This document shows, in pieces, positions 11,301 to 24,200 of a stretch of DNA of 64,000 nt. Origin of the DNA: Zonotrichia leucophrys gambelii (Eukaryota; Chordata; Aves; Passeriformes; Passerellidae). Position 1 is the stretch's first letter. Every line of letters starts with the position of its first letter. Made by a program: the position numbers and the translations under genes. The stretch covers positions 4,526,001-4,590,000 of the forward strand of contig NC_088175.1 of the NCBI RefSeq assembly GCF_028769735.1, written 5' to 3'. Under the pieces are notes generated by a model, which was given only the letters and a program-made list of their open reading frames with translations, did not search any database and had not been told where the DNA came from.

Positions 11301-14300
11301 TGGCTGCACTGATATTCTCTCTTCTCAGCTACTTACAATTCATTCCTGGGAATAAAGCAGAGAAAGGTGTTATTTACTGAGAATAACAAAACCCTATTCC
11401 AGATGTATCTCATTATAGGCAGATCTCATTACAGGCAGATGACCTCAGGTTTAGGACAAGATGTCACTGAATCACTCAGGACTGTGTAGCTTCATTGTGT
11501 ATTTTTCTGTTCTAATACCATGCTCAGCTCTGAAAGCAAATTATTTAGAAAAATACTGCACATAGGAATGCATCTAACTGCTGATCCCTATTATTCAACA
11601 TCCCTGTACATCTCACCACTCTCCCCCTTTCTGCAGTAACTGGGAGAAGGGTTGGCCAACATCAAACAAATCTGATCAAGGACAGAAATCTCAGTGATAA
11701 TTACATTCCCACAGGGTTTCATGAAAACTGGCAGTGAGATAGAGGAGGAAATTAACTCCTCCACCAAGGGGAGGCAAGTCAGGCATCTCGCTATCCCTGT
11801 GGCAGCAATTGGCCAGGCAGCCAGCACACAATTTGCTCTGCACTAGCCAAGGCACATGATGTCTTTTGTCTGCTGGGACTGTCACTGGGAGCATGTCAGG
11901 AGATCAACTTTAGTGGGAGGGGGTTTTAAGTCCATAAGAAACCATGCTACTCATGCTACATCTGCTCCTCCTGCCAGGTACCGTGCACAGCCTGAAGTGC
12001 AAGCTATGAGGCAAAGCTCTCTTGCTTTAATATCAATACTGAGACTACTACTGGCGTGTGTGGGAACGATGCTGGTCTAGTGCAGAACATGTTTATCTTA
12101 TATATCAAGAGTTCTATTATCATTATAGTCCAAAGATTCCATATTACCAGAGTTTCATACCTCCTCAATGGTTCTCATAGGCAGCTCCTCTAAGTACTGA
12201 CTCTTCCTGGTCCTTGCAGTGACCATCTAATGACAGTTCCCACCAATCCACTCTTTTATACCACTGTTCTTATTTGCTACAGGTGTGGCCTGTTAACATC
12301 AGGCCTGCTCCTAATCTTTAATAATTGGTTGAGCTGCAACTTTTTAGGGGATAAGATTACATTCCATGCCACCTTCATTTATCCATACTGTGTCCCCCTA
12401 CAAGAACAGTCAACTCAGAGTTATAAATAGGCACAGGCTGTCTTCTCCTCTAGTCTTCTGCAGTTTTTCTTCTGTCATTTCATGATGCAGTTAGAACATG
12501 TCTGAAACACCCAACATAAAAAGCAAACTGTATTTCTATTCAAAAGCTGCTGGACAAGTTCAGGTTTGGACAAAATGGGTGCCTGTTTGCTAAGGTATGA
12601 AACATCTTACCACCATCCTTGGGTCATCATGCATCTTAGAGGAGGCAAAAATCAACATAAAGCAAATAAAATGAGCAGTTTCTTTTCATACAGAGCAAAT
12701 CTCCAGCTCTTGTTGGATTGATAGGTGTGGTGAGTCACCAGCACATTGCCAGGGCTGTCAAGTTGTCACTTTAGCTGGCTGCAGTACAAAGCTGAGTCCT
12801 TCCACATGGTCACCACTCCCTCTCTGTGTGCAAATAAAGACTACAGCCTTTTCACTCCTTTTTCCAAGTGCACAGGGAAATCTGTTATTTCTTCATCAGT
12901 CTCGCATCCCCCAGGCAATGGGAGTGCTCATCATCTGATGGGTGTAAATGCTAACAAAACTCCCATCTTGACATTAAATGGTTCAAAAATGGCAAATGCA
13001 GTGTAGTAATGACAAAAACTGGCACGTTTCAGGTGGCCTGCAGGGTTCTGCCATGCTGGCACTGACATCTGTGACATTGCTAAACTAGCCCTGGGACTTC
13101 CCAAAGACTGGGAGCTAGCAGGAGAACTTGAGTTATGTTCTGGTGGCCACAGATATTTCTGCCAACCAGTGGAGCTGTTCAGTCATGCACTGACCCTCCC
13201 CAGCCTACGTGGGTGCACCTCAGAAAGGAAAAGGAGCAGCAGGTTCCTTGGAAGAGTTCGTGCCAGTGCGCTGCAGGCTGGCAAAACTCATCACTCATTC
13301 ACTCTGATAAGATGATAGCACAGGAAAGGCAAGGCTGATGCAACACAGAGTGTAAACACAGAGCTTTGTTGAAGCATTGCCACATTTCAAACCTGCATGC
13401 AAACAGCAGAACCACTGCAGTGTGTTGATGGGGTAGGCTGCAGCTAAACCACCCCCTGCAAAGCATCAGGGGCTCTGTGTAAGCAGCAACACAAGTGGCA
13501 GCCACTTGAAATGCATGCAACAACTTGCACTGGTCCTCGAGTGCTGCCAGCAGCCTTGCACCTCAGCTACCATCAGCCGGAGAACTATTGACCAGCTGCA
13601 TCCGTGCTAAGAGCAGAGAGAGGGTTTTGCCAGGGAGAGGGAGGCAGGGCCCTAGTGTTTCCAAGGGTCCCAGTTAGTTTGCACACAGTGCTCTCAGGCT
13701 GCTGTGCTCCTTTCCAGCCTGATTGTTAACACTGCTAATGAGGAGAGGACTGGGAGGACAAGGAGTGTAGAGCTGCATGCCTGGTGCACACAGAGCCGAG
13801 ATTCCTGGCCATATTCCCAACACATACAGACCTACCTACTACATTAATGGAATTTATAACATCAGTGATTCAAACAGCACATGCACACTGTGGAGGGGTT
13901 AGTTTTATCAAAAAAAAAAAAAAATTCAATCCTATATTTACAATTTACACACCTGAAAAGGGATCTTTAGTTGCTATGGTAAGCTAGTCAGTGTGTTGTC
14001 AGTGTGTTGAAAGACCTTCCTTACCTAGACCTGGAGAAATTTCCTAGTTCTCATTTTGAAGGAAAAATAAGTGAGACATGTCATTGAAGTTTAATGCTTT
14101 AATGCTGTTTCAAATCTTGGTTGGTGTTGGGTCACCTGTCTTTCAAGGATAACCCCATGAAGAAACTTCACTACCATTGCACAACAGCTAATAGTAAACT
14201 GCATTTACAACAGGATTATTAGTAAAGAAGAGCAGAGAAAAGGAAGAGAGATTTTAGATTCTAAAGAGCAGATCAGAGACCAAGTGAGGCATCCAAAGAG

Positions 14301-17300
14301 GAAACCAAGAACTGACACTTGAACACTTAAAAACTGGGAAAAGGAGAAAACAGGGAAACATTGTGTTTGCAAAAGTGTTTTAGAAAATATTTCTACATCA
14401 AAGCTATACATGGGGGGTTTGGAAATTATTTGATTGGTATGGGCTGAGCAGAAATGTGACCAAGGATATAAACAGGGGACTCCACTCCCCTCCTTTGCAC
14501 TTGCCCAGAATGAACAGCTTTGCAAAAAAGGGCACAATCCATGTACTGGCATTTTCTTCCATTATGGATGTATTTGTATACATCATTACATTTTCCTCCT
14601 TCTGTTTCTCTCCCCAAAAGCCAAATCAAAGCTCTCCCTCATTTCCTGTTGCATAAGTAAGTAACATTATCCTCACTTTGAAAAGTGAGCAGTTTGAAAA
14701 TGGCAGCCATTGGAGCCTGTCTGTAGGGTTTCAGCTGCCACAGCTGAATGTTTTTCTCTGTATTCAGCAAAGGACATTGGAAGAGACATATTTTTAAGAA
14801 CTTTTATGAGCTCAATTTGAAGGTAAACACAGTAGTCCACTTTGTCCTTCCCTCTCGTTCCCTGTCTATTTAGGCTAAAAAATTGTGTTTGTACAGCATT
14901 TAGCCCCATGAGACTGAAGCCTTTAGGTACAAATGCAACTCATTTAAATGGTAATATACAACAAAATGAGTGGCACTCTTCAAAACAAGCAGCATTTGTA
15001 AGTGTATCTCTGCCAGGTGCTGACAAATGGAGGGTCATGCTTGCAGGCAAAGGGAAAGGTCTCAGCGAGACAATATTTAAAAGTCAGTTTTTCCAGTCAA
15101 AGGCCAAACTCTAAAATGTCTGCTTATTTCTCTACTGCCTATGCCCTGAAGCACTGTGCCTGCCTCCCAGAGAGCAGCAGACCAGGACTCCAAAGGTATT
15201 TCCTATACAAGGTCAGATCAATTAAAATGTGCTTTAAATAGAGTCACGAGAGCCGTGTGCAGGAACTCCAAGCCTGATTAGATCCCTGACACACTGAAGG
15301 GCAGAGCCTGAGACAATCTGCTGACCTCAGGTAGGAAAGCCAGATAACAAGGAGGCAGGATCTGCTCTTTGCCTACCCTGGGAATAAAGGCTTTGCTCCT
15401 TCTGGTCATCTAATATTGCTTTAACACCAGAGATGCCAGGACTTAAATAGTGACCTGGTTCTTTTCCTACTCAGTCAACAGCAGAACTCCAAAACCTAGT
15501 CTTTCTAAAGTCAGGGCTGTCTTTTAGCTGTCCCAGCAAGCCCAAGCAAGAAAGGAGTTGCTGCCATCATTTTCCAGACCTAATAGGAAGCTCCCAAAGA
15601 AATGTTTACATTAAAGAAATAAATGAGGCAAAACCTTGGCAGAGTGAATTTGCAATGGTTCATGCCTGAGCTGGGCTGTCCACTTGGAAGACAAAGCAAA
15701 CAAACAAAACCTGTCTGAGAGAGACCTCCTTACAATCAAGATTTGAAAGGTCCTAGTCTCGAGAGAGAATATTACTATAAAAGTGCAGCAAGTGAATTAT
15801 GCCTCTGCATAAGTGTTGATGCAGTGGAGAGATGGCAGAAATGTTATTTGTGTCTGCTGTAAGAGCATCCCTTTACTCTCCACGCCCCCAGTGAGATGCA
15901 GTGTAGGGTTACCTGCCCTATTGTCTCATATGGGGATCTCAGGAAAATACTAAAACCAGGAATGACCTGTCTCAATCTAAATTCAGAAGCAAAAGACATA
16001 TAAACAAGGTTAAAGACAGGCTGCTGAGGGAGTGCATCACCTGGAGTCCCTGTGTGGGTTGCTCTGAAATATTCCCCTCCTCTTGGCTCCATGCTGCAGC
16101 TGTCCCACCCACCCTCTGTGTGTGGGGAGCTCTTGGGAAGGGAAACAAGGAGTGAAGCCATTGGCTTCCCTGCAAGCCACTCTAAGGTCACAGTCATGCC
16201 AAACACACCCTGTCATCCAGCAGCTCCCCTCAGGTGTGATCATAAATCTCTGAGCATTTTCACTGTCAAGGGTTATGTCTTATTCTGTGTATTCCACAAG
16301 CATATTTCTGCAAGTCAAATTCTGCGTGAAGCCATGAGATGCTGCATACAGGAGCAGCCTGGAAGGCAGTTTCTGCTTTCTAATTTGCACTTGTGATACC
16401 ATTGCACACCAATATCCTTCCTTTCTCCTAAATACTACTGATAAATAAAATGTTTTTAGCAGGATTTTCATCTGGTGAAAGTCAGGGTAGCTCTGCTGAA
16501 CCACTGCTAAAGGAATTTACACCATCTGAAGCCCTGGAGCAAAAAAAAATATCCAAGTCAATGGGATATAAGCCAAAATTGGAGTGTTTTGCTGGATACA
16601 GACCAGATTTACTTGCTTGCTTAAACAGGTGCCTAAGTGCTGTAGTGAACTGGGTCCCAAATATAAAAGCATTTTTTATTTATGTCCACTTCTGCCAGCT
16701 TGGACATCTGATACAGAGGTCATCTTATAGCGAACATTTTTGTCTTAAACCCTGCCTATAGCCACACTATAGAACAGCTGCCTGTGGAGTTATGTTCCAC
16801 ACATAACTTTAAAAATAAAATGCAAGTGACTGGAAAACGTGGGTTTATAACTAGAAAGAGAATACAAGAGTACCTTGAAATAGAAATAAATGCAACATTT
16901 TCTGCGTGCTGAGAAAAGAACTCACAATCTTTTATTTCTACTGCATTCTCTTTTAGTACTGATGTTTCAATTTTGCAGTCACAGTGTCCTAGAACTGCCT
17001 TAGCTGGAACTGGTTAGACCAGGAGCACTGCATGGGAAAAGGGTTTACGCATAAATTAAACAAGTTTTTGTCTACAGAACATCTTATTTCTCTATAGGGA
17101 ATCTGTTTGTACTAACTGCAATTCCAAACACTTAAAACAATGTCCCCAGCTGAAATCCCATCTCCCAGGAGTAGCTTTATGCATTGAACCATGGTCATTG
17201 AATGGGAAAAGGCAAAAGTAAGCTTGGAGGCCATGTCCAGAACAAGTTCCTCCTCACTTTCTCCAGTCCCTGGTCACCAGATGAGAGTTTTGCCTTCTCA

Positions 17301-19754
17301 CTTGATTTCTGTCCCAGTCCATACCTCATCTCCTCCTGAAACAGGCCTGGCCATGTGGGAACCTCTCCTCTCCTTGTCCCTCACACACAGGCAAGCTCAC
17401 CTCTGGCCTCCTTGTGAAACCTAGTGAGATGTGAAGTTTGAGGAACAGGGAATTTGTGTCCCTGAAATTTAATCTTTAAGCTTTGAATCACCATTGCAGT
17501 GGTTCCAAAAAACCCAGCAGCTGTTAATACTTTTTTTTTCTGTTGCTGAGAAATAGGTGTGATGTGAGCTGCTTGATAAACTGGGCTATCAAGGGACCTA
17601 GAAAGTGTTGCCCCAGCAAAGAGAAGGTGAGGGATTTCATGGGAAGAACTGCAGGCAAAGGAGAAAGAATTCCAGTGTGAACTATCCCTGCCAAAAGTTA
17701 TTCAGGCTGCTCTCCAAAGCCAGTGGGTTTATAAAGTTTTTTTTTGATACCATAACAAGCTAAACACAATCAGGTGTTTGAGTGTGCAATTTAATGGCTA
17801 TCTTAAACCATCAAATTTAAATAGACAAGGACTGAAATAACGCATCCAGTTTAATTTTGAAATTATTATGTGTAATCTGATATAATTAAGTCTTTGTAAA
17901 ATAGACTCAAATAATAAACTAAGTTTATGTAAATTTTGGCTGCAACAAACTGAACTGCAACAGCTGAAATAGTAAGCTAAAATATTATCTCAGATCTTGA
18001 AATATGAAAGAAAATTTACTACCCTCAACCACCAATAAAGAATTGTATTTGCACAGGGAAAACTTTGTATTTCATCCATCAGTGCCTCACCTTATTTTGC
18101 ATCTCAGGCTTGCTTTGTGCCACCAAGCCAGAGGCTAAATGCATTCAATTTGCATATTATTGCCATGTTGACGTGGAACTCAGTAGCCCTGAAATGTCTC
18201 ATTTGTTTCTTTGTGGCAAACATAACCATAGTTAGAAAAGAAGGAGAAAATAGCAAAGGATGCAAGTCTGATCAGCAAGCACTATACAAGGGAATATTTA
18301 AACAAATTTTCAGGTTTATCAAAACTAGGATGGATGATTAGCAGCTTGACTTTTATTTCAGAGGATGGTAATATTTTCGGGTAGGGGAGAAGCAATGAAG
18401 ACACCCAAGGAGAGGATGAGGTGGCTGGAAAATAAATAGAAGAAACAAAACCCCTTGGGTCCATTCAAGATGCTGTTAGAGGCAGCCTTGAAGAGTGTGT
18501 GCCCAGCCTTGCTGTGCCCAGGGCTCAGAGGTCCCACAGGTCACCTCATCCTGCCACAGCCCCACTGAGATGTGCATCTCCAGAGGACAGTGCAATGGCA
18601 CCAGTGCAGAACCAAATGCCATGTGCAGAGCTCCTCATCAATACATTCTCTTTTTGCCATCATGTTTGTGGAGGTTTTCTCTTTTGCTGATAAATATTTG
18701 CTCCTCAGCATGCTGTTCTTTTTTTTTTTTTAATTTTGGTTGTTTTTATTTATCTAATCCTTGCTCTGAAAAGCCCACAATGTATTGAATCACTACATGG
18801 TTTTGATTCTATATTTGAAGAACTGTGACTTTCTGCCCACAGAAATTAAATTTAGATGGAATTTACAAGTTAGTAAATATAGCTGGTATTCCAGGGTATC
18901 AGCAAAGGGATCCTCCAGAAATTCTAGATGCCATATTCCCTTGCATACAACCAGACACAGTGCCAAATATCAGTAAACAAACACGGTGCACTCTTTTCCA
19001 GGGATAAATCAGAGGGACTAAGAAGGGCACTCTTTTTAACCCATACAGTCAAAAAGCTATTTAAGCATCAAACTCCTGCTCTGACTCTCCCAGTTCTCCA
19101 GCTGCAGAATGAGGAGGAAGGAATTTACCCCATCTCAGAGGCCTCTTGTGAGGGTAAGCAAACAGGGCATGGATGCCACGCTGTTAGGGCTACCTAAGGA
19201 GAGAAAAAGAGGAGGGGAAAACTTCCCACAGATCCACCTTTTGGCCAAATGGCTGGAAAACAGAGATGGTGTCACCAGAGGCACAAGGTTTACATTAACC
19301 CTGCCTGGAGGCTCCAGGCAGCACCAGGAGCTGAGGACCAGGCACAGCTGCTGTCCAGCAAACACAGAAGTGCCACAAAGAAATGAATGTAGCAGGTTGC
19401 CATGATGGACCTGTGGGGCCCAGGGCTTGATTCCACTTCCTAATATTCTTGTGGTTTCAGACCCATTTTTAATTGCTTTTTCTCATCAGGGAAAACAAGT
19501 GTGTGAGCTGCAGGTCTTTGTTCTGTAAACTATCAAGTGCTAAGAGAATATAAGTATTATCACTGCTATTTATTTCACCCTTTGGTGTTTTGTCTCTCTT
19601 TCCTGATTGGTTTATGATGACGAATGTCAGAGCTCTGTTCCCAGTTACACACCTTCTGGGCAAAGAGACAATGCAATGTGACATTTAACACAGTGTACCA
19701 GAGACCATCCTCCCTCTGCTGAATACTAAAATCACATACACAGCAAAAAGCACT
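8396..19754. other. Intergenic flank downstream of KIF26A, no gene seen
   Basis: About 11 kb without an exon-like frame. Frames on both strands are short and lack domains. A-runs occur near 10270, 13911 and 18720. The stretch 17750-18010 is AT-rich, repeat-free and homeobox-motif-like, a weak candidate for conserved non-coding DNA. No second gene converging on KIF26A is visible. Confidence 0.5.
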
Positions 19755-19773
19755 TGTAACAATAGATGTATCT

Positions 19774-19779
19774 TTTATT
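19774..19779 (-). terminator. Likely distal polyadenylation signal of KIF26A
   Basis: A canonical AATAAA on the minus strand, about 1.29 kb beyond the stop codon. Within the next 20-45 bases the minus strand reads TGTTACAAGTGC followed by TTTTTGCTGTGT, a U/GU-rich region of the kind that binds cleavage-stimulation factor. Confidence 0.55.
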
Positions 19780-20387
19780 CACAGATAAAAACTGAAGCAA
19801 GCTGTTATAATACATATTTATACAAAGGATTTGAAAAAACCATAAAAAGGAAGATGATTAGAAAATATGATTCATTATGAAATGTGGTATTACATACACT
19901 ATTAAACCTTTTCAAAAGTATTTGTTTGGCAACAATTTATCAATAGTTTCCACACTTAAGTGGCCTCCTTCAAAAAAGCACAAATCTCATGCAGCATGTA
20001 TAAACTTGATCCTGAGGGTTTGCCTTCCTTAGAAAAACTGTAAAAAGATATACTATTTGTCTTAAAAGTTCAAAATGCAAATGCTATATTTATAGTCAAA
20101 ACTATATAAAAATATGGACCTAACTTAACATTTACAAAAACTTTTTGCTCCTTTTTTTTTTTTTTGCTTGTTTTATGGTTTTGGTAATAAACATAATTCT
20201 CAATTCCTGCAGTCAGAGAGGAAAAAAGAAAACCAAAACAAACCACAGTGCCCTTTGTAGACTTCCTCACATTAAGTTTACGACTCCAAAAAAGACCAGG
20301 TCTGTGAAAAGTGAGGTTAGTAACCAAGGAAGTAGGTAAGCAGTTAATATATATCTATATATGTATATATAAAATGGAAAACAAACA

Positions 20388-20393
20388 TTTATT
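20388..20393 (-). terminator. Possible proximal polyadenylation signal of KIF26A
   Basis: A second AATAAA on the minus strand, about 670 bases after the stop codon, followed by T-rich and TA-repeat sequence. It could support a shorter 3'UTR isoform. In AT-rich DNA this hexamer also arises by chance. Confidence 0.3.
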
Positions 20394-21062
20394 TTGATCT
20401 GGAAAAGTAATAATACAAAACCTGAAGGTAAAACAATCATTTCAAAATGCCATAATACTCCTTCTCAATAGATAAATGTTCATAAAAATATCTTGAACCC
20501 TAACCAAGAAAACAATTATAATACAATTTTAATTCTGCTACATAAAACAGCTTTTCTATGAAACAAGAAGGCAAGTTCAGGTATGAAAACATAATTTACT
20601 TATTGCTTTTGCTACAATGTCGTTTGTTTTTACATATAGTCATAAATACACTATACAGTATAAAATATTTCGTAGGAATACATTTTGTGGTCTGCTTAGG
20701 TTTGCTGGCTTTAATTCTAGCACCAAATACAAAAATGAAAATCAAATGAACTTTAAAGGCACTTCCATTTCATGTTTGTTTGTTTGTTAATTAAAATCAG
20801 GGTTTGTACTAAATTTCTTCACTTCCCTCTGGTAGAAGCAATACTTGTTCCTACTTTTACCTTTGTACAGCTCAGGTCACATTGAGGCACCAAATGATTT
20901 ATGAACATTCCCCCCTCCTCAGCTGTTTCTTTCTCTTACAACATTCATTGTTGCTTTTTAGTCTTCACCTTTCCTCCTTCACTTCCCAGCTACTTTTTCC
21001 TTTTACTTCTTCATGTCAGACGTCCCAGCCTCACTTCCCTCAGTCCCTTGAGAAACCTCTCC

Positions 21063-21238
21063 TCAAACCTCCACCTCCCGCACCGCATCCTGCGCATCGC
21101 TTATCCCGATGTCGAAACACGTCACTATCATGATGTGTGACTTGCACAGGTTAACGCACTGCTCCAGCTCCTCTGTCACTTGTTCCAGTGCCTCCAGGTA
21201 CTCCTGCGACTCCTTATCAAGATCAGGATCCACTTCAA
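21063..21238 (-). CDS. KIF26A: KIF26A terminal coding exon e12 with stop codon
   Basis: The coding part of the last exon is 176 bases: it completes Phe1669 and codes residues 1670-1726, [20 protein letters not shown], then [20 protein letters not shown] and [17 protein letters not shown], ending with TGA at 21063-21065. CVNLCK-H-M-VTCFDI is the conserved KIF26 terminal block, and the final EVEV resembles the EVDV end of human KIF26A rather than KIF26B. The acceptor is a T-run ending CTGACAG. The exon continues as 3'UTR. Confidence 0.95.
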
Positions 21239-24200
21239 CTGTCAGACAAAAAAAGTACTGAGTAAGAGAAACAGCTTATCATAAAACGTTATTCTATCAC
21301 AAAGCAGCCAACGTGGTAGAGTAAAATTTAGTTTCTCTTGAACTAAGACTTTTTTCCCCCACTTTGTTCAGCAGATACAAAGCTCTATCTTGAGGCTTCA
21401 GTTATGCACAACACTCAATCTGGGAACAAATCTCATGCCTCAGTTTCCCAGATATAACATGGATATATGGAAAGACTTTTTCCTTCTTTGGAAAGAAGAA
21501 TAATAAAAGAATAATAAAAATAACATTTAATATTAATGGCACCATTTAAATGTTCTCTTCTTGTTTGTTTAGATGGGTTTTTTTTGTTCAAATAGCATAT
21601 TACAGAAACACAGATTGAGTCACAGAGTATTTTAGGACTCAATTCAGCAAAATATCTTAGCAAGTGATTAAGTTCTTCAGTGGGACTGCTGACAGGCTGC
21701 AAATCTGTTAGAGGTTGATCATACTCCTGTTTTTGCAAAATACTTACAGTCTTCTTTCCACTTATTTGGATCCATCATCAACCTGCACTTTGTCTCTTCC
21801 AACTCTTCCTTCAAAATTTCGTGCTTTGCCTTTATTTCTCTGATTCTCTGCTGGCGCCTCTCCAGGATCTTCAGCTTGGTATGGAAATACATCAGACCCT
21901 TTTAAGACACAGAAAGACCATTCCATGAATTTTCCTGTTGTGAGCCAGCCCATAACACTGACAAAAATTGCTCCCAGCTCACTACTCATAAGATTGAGCA
22001 GGTGGGTTGTTTTATTTGGTTGTGAGGTTGGTGGTGTTTTTATGGGTTTTTGGGGGGTCTTTTGATTTGAAGTTTACATTAATGGATTCTAATTTTGAGG
22101 AACTGCAAGCTACATCACTTGAGCATTTGTTGCACTTCTCTGAATTAGCAAAGATCTCTTAATACATTCTGAAGTTACTACTGTTTGTAGATAATTCTTT
22201 TTCCAGCAGTGAAAATGATAAACACAGCCTAATGATAATGTGAGAGTTAAAGTTAATACTAAAACATGAATTCTTATTTTCTAAAAAGTATTCCTACCTT
22301 CTCAACATCCTGGAAAGGCTTTACAAAAGAAAGGGGAAAGAGGCATCAGTAGAACATAGAATTCTGGTCTCTAAAATAGAATTAGCTGAAGTGTTTTCCA
22401 ATTACAAGTAAGTCAAACTCAGTATATCCCTGATTTAATAGAATCCTATCATTTACATAAAGAGTTAATGACCCTATGGTTGAGGGAGGCTGTAAGGTTC
22501 CACCAGCCAGGCTGGGATTATGAAGTCTTCTCATAATGTATTCACTGGTAACTTCCATTTACACCATCACTCATGTTAGACACAATTAATTTTAGACAGT
22601 AATAATTTTCATTTTCTGTGTTAAGGGTACCCAAACATATGAATTGCAAAATTAATAATTATAGTACTTTAATTGCACTCAATTTCCTGAACACCATTCT
22701 GGCATTCAAGCAAGGAGTTTGTCTGTATATTGTAATTTAAGTTGTCTACAGTTGTAAAATATGTGCTGACCTCGGTTTCCTCTTGTCTGTGTCGCTGTAA
22801 TCGTTCCACATCATCAATCTCATAAACTTTAATTTCAAATGGCTCTTTCAAAGTGCCTGGCAAAGGTGGCAGATCAACCCATTGGCCAGTGACACTGGGT
22901 TTTCTTCCTAAGGATGCAGCATCTGGCAATGGTGCAGGAATCAGTCTGCGACGCTGGAGACCTAAAACACAAAAACAAACATTCCTCAGGCTCCAGGAGA
23001 CTAACACACTGCAGAACATCCTGCAGTGGATTAAAGAAAGATCTAGGTTCTCAGTATACTTAGGAAGAAATGATCTTCTTGATCTTTTCCTTTTAGTAAA
23101 ATACCCTCAGGCTGCTAATTGAGTTACTGCCTTGACAAAGTAGGTTTCACTTGCTTCCCAGATGGGAGCAACAGCAGTTCCTCTCCCAAAGCAGATGTCT
23201 GAACATCAGTTCTTTATTCTCTCCTTGCAGAAATATTTCTCCTGGATTGATTTTTCTTTGGTGGACTACAATGGTATTCATTACCTTGCAAAGGCAGTGA
23301 GATAGTGAATAATCTAAAACTAATACTGATAATGACTTACTTATCTGGAAATCTTCTGCTCCGCCACTTAAAGCCAAGCAAGGCTACCTAAGATCCCTGT
23401 CACTGCCCTACATCTTTGCAAAGCTCGAACAGTTCCCTCCAGAACCAACTGCTATTTTAGGGTGCTAAATACCATCAGTTTTCAGTGATTTTGTGGGATT
23501 GAGAGGCATCCAGAAGGCATTAACCAAGCTGCAACTTGAGCTCCTCTAACGCTGAGACATCTCACACCTTTGCACCAGCACCCAGAAGCTCAGTGCATAA
23601 CAAAACTCACCAATTCTGGGAGCCTTCAATAGAATGCTCCCAGGATTTTCCAAGAAAATCCTACTGCTCCATTATCCTTCTGCTAGGGTTCAAGTTTCAT
23701 GAAGCAGAGACTGACATATCCTTCAGAAATGCTGATGCTTTTGATTGCAAGAGTTGGCACTCTAGTGCCCAGCATTTTTTGTGATTATTCTCTTACTGTT
23801 CTCTAAAAATCCGACCTTTACAGTACATGACTCAAGCATGAGTACATGCATAGAGCTGCTCAGGCAACATTAACAAGTCTGCAGCCTAATCCTTAAAAGG
23901 AGGGCTGAAGGCCACCAGAAACAAGCTGAAATGACACAAGGCAGCAGTAAATTTAAGCTGGCTTTAGGTGACTGGTGACAATAAATTAAGTAGTTAATTG
24001 CCTCCTCTTATTAAAAAATAACTCAGAGGTGAAGATTCTTATAAGGGAACACATCAAACAGACAAGGCAGCTCTGCTCAAAGGACAATGCTGCCAAAATA
24101 ACTTCTGGGCTAAGACCTCTACAGGAGATGTAAGCACAAATCAAGGCTGTCAGATAAGCCCTGTCATGAACTCCAACACGAAATCAAATGAAGACAAAAT

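Larger units (their letters stand above)
19755..21062 (-). other. KIF26A: Probable KIF26A 3'UTR
   Basis: About 1.3 kb of AT-rich sequence follows the stop codon without a further exon. The end is placed by the AATAAA hexamer at 19774-19779 on the minus strand, followed by a T/G-rich stretch typical of downstream cleavage elements. The cleavage point is approximate. The region contains a T-run at about 20152-20166 and a TA repeat at about 20347-20370. An earlier hexamer at 20388-20393 could give a shorter form. Confidence 0.6.

Noticed and set aside
1..19754. Search for a neighbouring gene converging on KIF26A
   Set aside because: No exon with recognisable homology or paired splice sites was found on either strand.
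20347..20370. TA-repeat considered as a promoter TATA cluster
   Set aside because: Lies within the 3'UTR and is a simple repeat without other promoter features.
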